A DNA stretch of 64,000 nt from Niastella sp. (GTDB taxonomy: Bacteria; Bacteroidota; Bacteroidia; Chitinophagales; Chitinophagaceae). The translations under genes and the position numbers were made by a program. The notes under the pieces were generated by a model, which ran no database searches, was not told the DNA's origin, and saw only the letters and a list, made by a program, of their open reading frames with translations. The stretch covers positions 1-64,000 of the forward strand of contig JAGIBF010000026.1 of NCBI GenBank assembly GCA_017744515.1, given 5' to 3'. Below, in pieces: positions 61,528 through 64,000 of this stretch (positions are counted from its first letter, which is position 1; each line of letters begins with the position of its first letter).

Positions 61528-63405
61528 TCAGATCACTACGATCTTTTTCTTCTTTGCTGTCTTGGCTTGTGTGGCTTTCTTTTCTGTTTCGCAGGTGGTA
61601 GCTTTTTGATTTTCTCCTAACCTGTCCATCAGTATTTGATATTGTACCTGTTGTTGTTTCTCTTGTTTTTCCTGGCGGGCCTGGTTGTAGCGCTCCATTT
61701 GTACTCTCAGGGCTGCCTGTTCTTCGGCCATTTCGCGGCGGGCTTCAGCAATGGCTGCTTCTGTTTCTTTGTTTACTTTTTTCCAGTCTACTTCTTTCAG
61801 TGCTTTCCTGATCTCGTTTTGCAGCTGTTCGATGTCTACAGTGCTTTCACCTGTGGCTTTCAACCCTTTTTCGAGCTTTTGCCAATCGATCTGTTTCAAG
61901 GCCATCAGGGCTTTGTCCAATGATTCCCTGGCTTCTTTTTCGGCCTGTGTCATCGTGTATTTCTTGGGCAGCAGGGTATCTTCCAGTATCTGTACGATGA
62001 AGCTATTGCCTGGCACAAAAGGATGTGTATTGATAGAACCTACTGAAGCCAGTGCTTCTTTGGCTGCCTGCATGGAGTAGTCGCGCATTTCCTTTGTTTG
62101 TACAAAGGATACCATGTTCTGTACTATTGGTCTTTGCTGGGATGCGAACTGCACCAGCTCGTGACGCAGGTTGCTATGGTCATCTGCATCCATTTCGTCG
62201 AGGTCGGCCAATGGATCAAGGTCTGTTTGTTCTTCCTGGCCGTCGTGAACCTGTACTGCTGCAAAATCATCTGCAACGGCCTGTGCTTTGGGGGCGGCCT
62301 TTGGCGATGCTGCCGGTGCAGGTAAGGCCGGTGTGCTGATATTGGCAGCAAACTCAACGACAGGGTTTTCGGGCGCTGTTACGGCCGTTTCTTTGATGGT
62401 GGTTACAATGGCCCTGCCGGGGTTGTACCAGCCAATAAAGCCTATCAGGAAGGCTGATAGCAGCCAGGCTACGAGTTTCTGGTTGAGCGCGATGGTAACG
62501 GGCTCTTTGGTGAGCATGCGTTTTACGCGGTTCAGCAATAAGGTATTGTTGCCGGTGGCGGCTACTGCCAGTGCCGGCGATCCGATTGCTCTGTTCTGCT
62601 CGAGGGTCAATAAGGCCCTTGCGTATTGTGATGCGTCGTAGCGGAACTGCAATACCATGTCATCGCAGCTGTGTTCCCGCTCGCGGCGTATGACGCCGGA
62701 GAAGAGCTGTGCGAATGGGTTGAAGAATAGAATGATATCGGTGCAGGCGATGAGCAGGTTCACCAGGTAATCGTTGCGCCTGATGTGGTTCAGCTCATGC
62801 AGTATGATCGCTTCTGTTTGTTCGATGGAGAGGTTATTCACTGCGGCTATGGGCAGCAGGATAATAGGTTTCCAAAACCCGATGGTGAGCGGTGTATCGA
62901 CGAGGGAAGACAACCAGATGTTCACTTTCCGGTGGATGCTCATGTGCTGTACAGCCTGTTGCAGGAACACGCGCAGCTCAGGATTGGCTTTTTGTAATCC
63001 CTGGTGAAACAGCCGGCGTGTGGAGCGGTACTGGTGGTAGAAACGGAAAAACAGACCAGCGGTAATGAGCAGGTAGGCCACTGACAGGAAGGGGAGTACC
63101 GGTTCCAGAAAGGTGGACATACCGCTTTTTACAGCAGGCAGGTTTTCGCCTGCATTCACCACGAGGGTAATCATTTCGGGGGCTGCTGCGGCCTTATAAA
63201 AGTTGATGATCAATGTTGTCAGGAACCAGCCCGAACCTCCGGCCAGCGACAACAGGGCCAGCGTATGACGTTGGCGTGCATTGAATCTTCTTCCATTGGC
63301 AGTCAGCAAAACATAGATCAGCCACAAAGCTCCCATTTGCCACAAGCTGTCTAATAATGACCATCCCAATGCTTTTAGGAAAGCGGATTGGTTGACCAGA
63401 TTCAT
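61528..63405 (-). CDS. M56 family (BlaR1-like) membrane metallopeptidase
   Basis: A 625-residue inner-membrane protein. The first 330 residues hold four or so membrane helices and the zinc motif ILHELNHIRRNDYLVN (HELNH at 203-207), the M56 signature. In BlaR1 an extracellular penicillin-binding domain follows; here it is replaced by a low-complexity, Ala/Asp-rich stretch and then long charged helices (KALKEVDWKKVNKETEAAIAEARREMAEEQAALRVQ) likely to be coiled. It may cut its partner repressor when it senses an envelope signal. A beta-lactam signal is not supported. BlaI lies three bases upstream. Confidence 0.92.
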   Translation of the reverse strand: MNLVNQSAFLKALGWSLLDSLWQMGALWLIYVLLTANGRRFNARQRHTLALLSLAGGSGWFLTTLIINFYKAAAAPEMITLVVNAGENLPAVKSGMSTFLEPVLPFLSVAYLLITAGLFFRFYHQYRSTRRLFHQGLQKANPELRVFLQQAVQHMSIHRKVNIWLSSLVDTPLTIGFWKPIILLPIAAVNNLSIEQTEAIILHELNHIRRNDYLVNLLIACTDIILFFNPFAQLFSGVIRREREHSCDDMVLQFRYDASQYARALLTLEQNRAIGSPALAVAATGNNTLLLNRVKRMLTKEPVTIALNQKLVAWLLSAFLIGFIGWYNPGRAIVTTIKETAVTAPENPVVEFAANISTPALPAPAASPKAAPKAQAVADDFAAVQVHDGQEEQTDLDPLADLDEMDADDHSNLRHELVQFASQQRPIVQNMVSFVQTKEMRDYSMQAAKEALASVGSINTHPFVPGNSFIVQILEDTLLPKKYTMTQAEKEARESLDKALMALKQIDWQKLEKGLKATGESTVDIEQLQNEIRKALKEVDWKKVNKETEAAIAEARREMAEEQAALRVQMERYNQARQEKQEKQQQVQYQILMDRLGENQKATTCETEKKATQAKTAKKKKIVVI

Positions 63406-63408
63406 CGG

Positions 63409-63792
63409 CTACTGTTTTTTTAGATTGTCTAACATTTTCTGGATCGCTTCCAGTTCATCTGCGGATGCCTTATGATTACCCAATGCCTGGATGACCAGCT
63501 CGGTAGGTGAGCCACCGAATAAGGAGTCGATCATTTTTCCCAGCAAATGTTTCTGTGTCTTTTCCCGGCTAACAGCGGCCTGGTAGATGTGCGTTTTGAT
63601 GGAATCATCGCGCTTTACCAATCCCTTCTCGAACATGATCTGCATCAGCTTCAGGGTGGTGGTGTACCCGGCATCCTTGATCTTCAACAGTTCTTCATGT
63701 ACTTCCCGTACACTGGCAGTTCCTTTGATCCATAGGACCTGCAGGATCTCCAGCTCGCTCTCAGTGGGTTTTATACTTTTGGTTGTGGACAT
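63409..63792 (-). CDS. BlaI/MecI/CopY family repressor
   Basis: A 127-residue winged-helix repressor of the BlaI family. The DNA-binding part is SELEILQVLWIKGTASVREVHEELLKIKDAGYTTTLKLMQIMFEKGLVKRD (about 12-63). The C-terminal half forms the dimer helix and includes AQKHLLG-like KTQKHLLGKMIDSLFG. The stop precedes the BlaR1 start by three bases, so the two are one operon. A palindrome with 5-bp arms lies 26 bases upstream of the start codon, which fits autorepression. Cleavage by the partner is known for BlaI/BlaR1 and inferred here. Confidence 0.93.
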   Translation of the reverse strand: MSTTKSIKPTESELEILQVLWIKGTASVREVHEELLKIKDAGYTTTLKLMQIMFEKGLVKRDDSIKTHIYQAAVSREKTQKHLLGKMIDSLFGGSPTELVIQALGNHKASADELEAIQKMLDNLKKQ

Positions 63793-64000
63793 AGTGGAAC
63801 AACGTTTGCCTTAAAAATACGACATATTTCGTAATGAACTGTTAAAGGAAGGTAAAGAACATCTTCTTTTTAATCACAGCTTAATCAATGAATGGGGATA
63901 AAAGGTGGCGGGCGGTAGGCTGTATTTAAAGCCATAATCCGGTCATTTTCGTATATTAATGAGTATCCGTGTTTTGTAATAAGTATATTTATCCCGTTGA
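63793..64000. other. Upstream region of the BlaI-like operon
   Basis: Contains the operator palindrome and a near-match to the -7 element (TATTTTTA on the minus strand at about 63,811-63,818). No gene is seen between this and the window end. Confidence 0.5.
63818..63833 (-). promoter_or_regulatory. Probable BlaI-type operator
   Basis: TACGACATATTTCGTA is a palindrome with 14 of 16 positions symmetric (TACGA and TCGTA arms), placed between the -7-like sequence and the upstream DNA of the repressor gene. BlaI-family repressors bind such dyads. The site is inferred, not shown. Confidence 0.6.

Overview
The window looks like the chromosome of a member of the Bacteroidota, most likely family Chitinophagaceae. 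This rests on gene content: type IX secretion sorting domains, PorP/SprF, GLPGLI, TonB-dependent receptors and the families DUF3822, DUF4920, DUF3500 and DUF2452. It also rests on promoters of the TAnnTTTG type lying just before start codons. No tRNA, rRNA operon, prophage, insertion sequence or cas gene was recognised. Species is not claimed.

Layout. 1-7.1 kb: a cut-off MATE exporter on the minus strand faces a tight plus-strand operon (DUF3822, rsmD, bioD, 5-formyl-THF cyclo-ligase, lpxK, rnr) that ends at a strong terminator. 7.2-9.6 kb: three minus-strand secreted proteins. 9.6-14.8 kb: polyprenyl synthetase, amino-acid permease, HD-type hydrolase, DUF2027-Smr protein and the RNase P RNA. 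14.9-17.7 kb: CPBP protease, then the yceD-rpmF-plsX operon on the minus strand. 17.9-27.4 kb: secreted and outer-membrane proteins, including a TonB-dependent receptor, a GDPD lipoprotein and a 1086-residue protein built partly of decapeptide repeats. 27.4-34.7 kb: DUF2452, META, Pmp3-like protein, a sensor kinase, a TonB-receptor-like barrel with an unknown partner, and a dienelactone-hydrolase-like lipoprotein. 34.9-47 kb: prfB with its programmed +1 frameshift, P5C dehydrogenase, TM2/DUF2752, PorT-like barrels, a pyrimidine cluster (pyrR, pyrB, later pyrE) interleaved with coaD and hydrolases, and an HMA protein. 50-61.5 kb: LEA-2 lipoprotein, WbqC-like protein, a giant IgGFc/PKD protein with a type B T9SS sorting domain followed by PorP/SprF, an outer-membrane barrel plus GLPGLI pair, and an FKBP lipoprotein. 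61.5-63.8 kb: a BlaI/BlaR1-type regulatory pair with a visible operator and terminator.

The outstanding feature is the 3-kb gene-free gap at 46,992-50,006. It opens with eleven tandem copies of an 11-bp repeat. It continues with at least 32 copies of an imperfect 14-bp palindrome (consensus RGTCAAAATWGACC) between 47,598 and 49,991. Most copies are spaced 44-48 bp apart, or about 100 bp where one copy has decayed. Twenty copies match GTCAAANNNGAC exactly, nearly all in the same orientation, while the DNA between them is essentially unique. There is no cas gene and the repeat is far too short for a CRISPR. A protein-binding array, a repeat-hairpin RNA or an unknown element are the open options. 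This is my candidate for an undescribed system.
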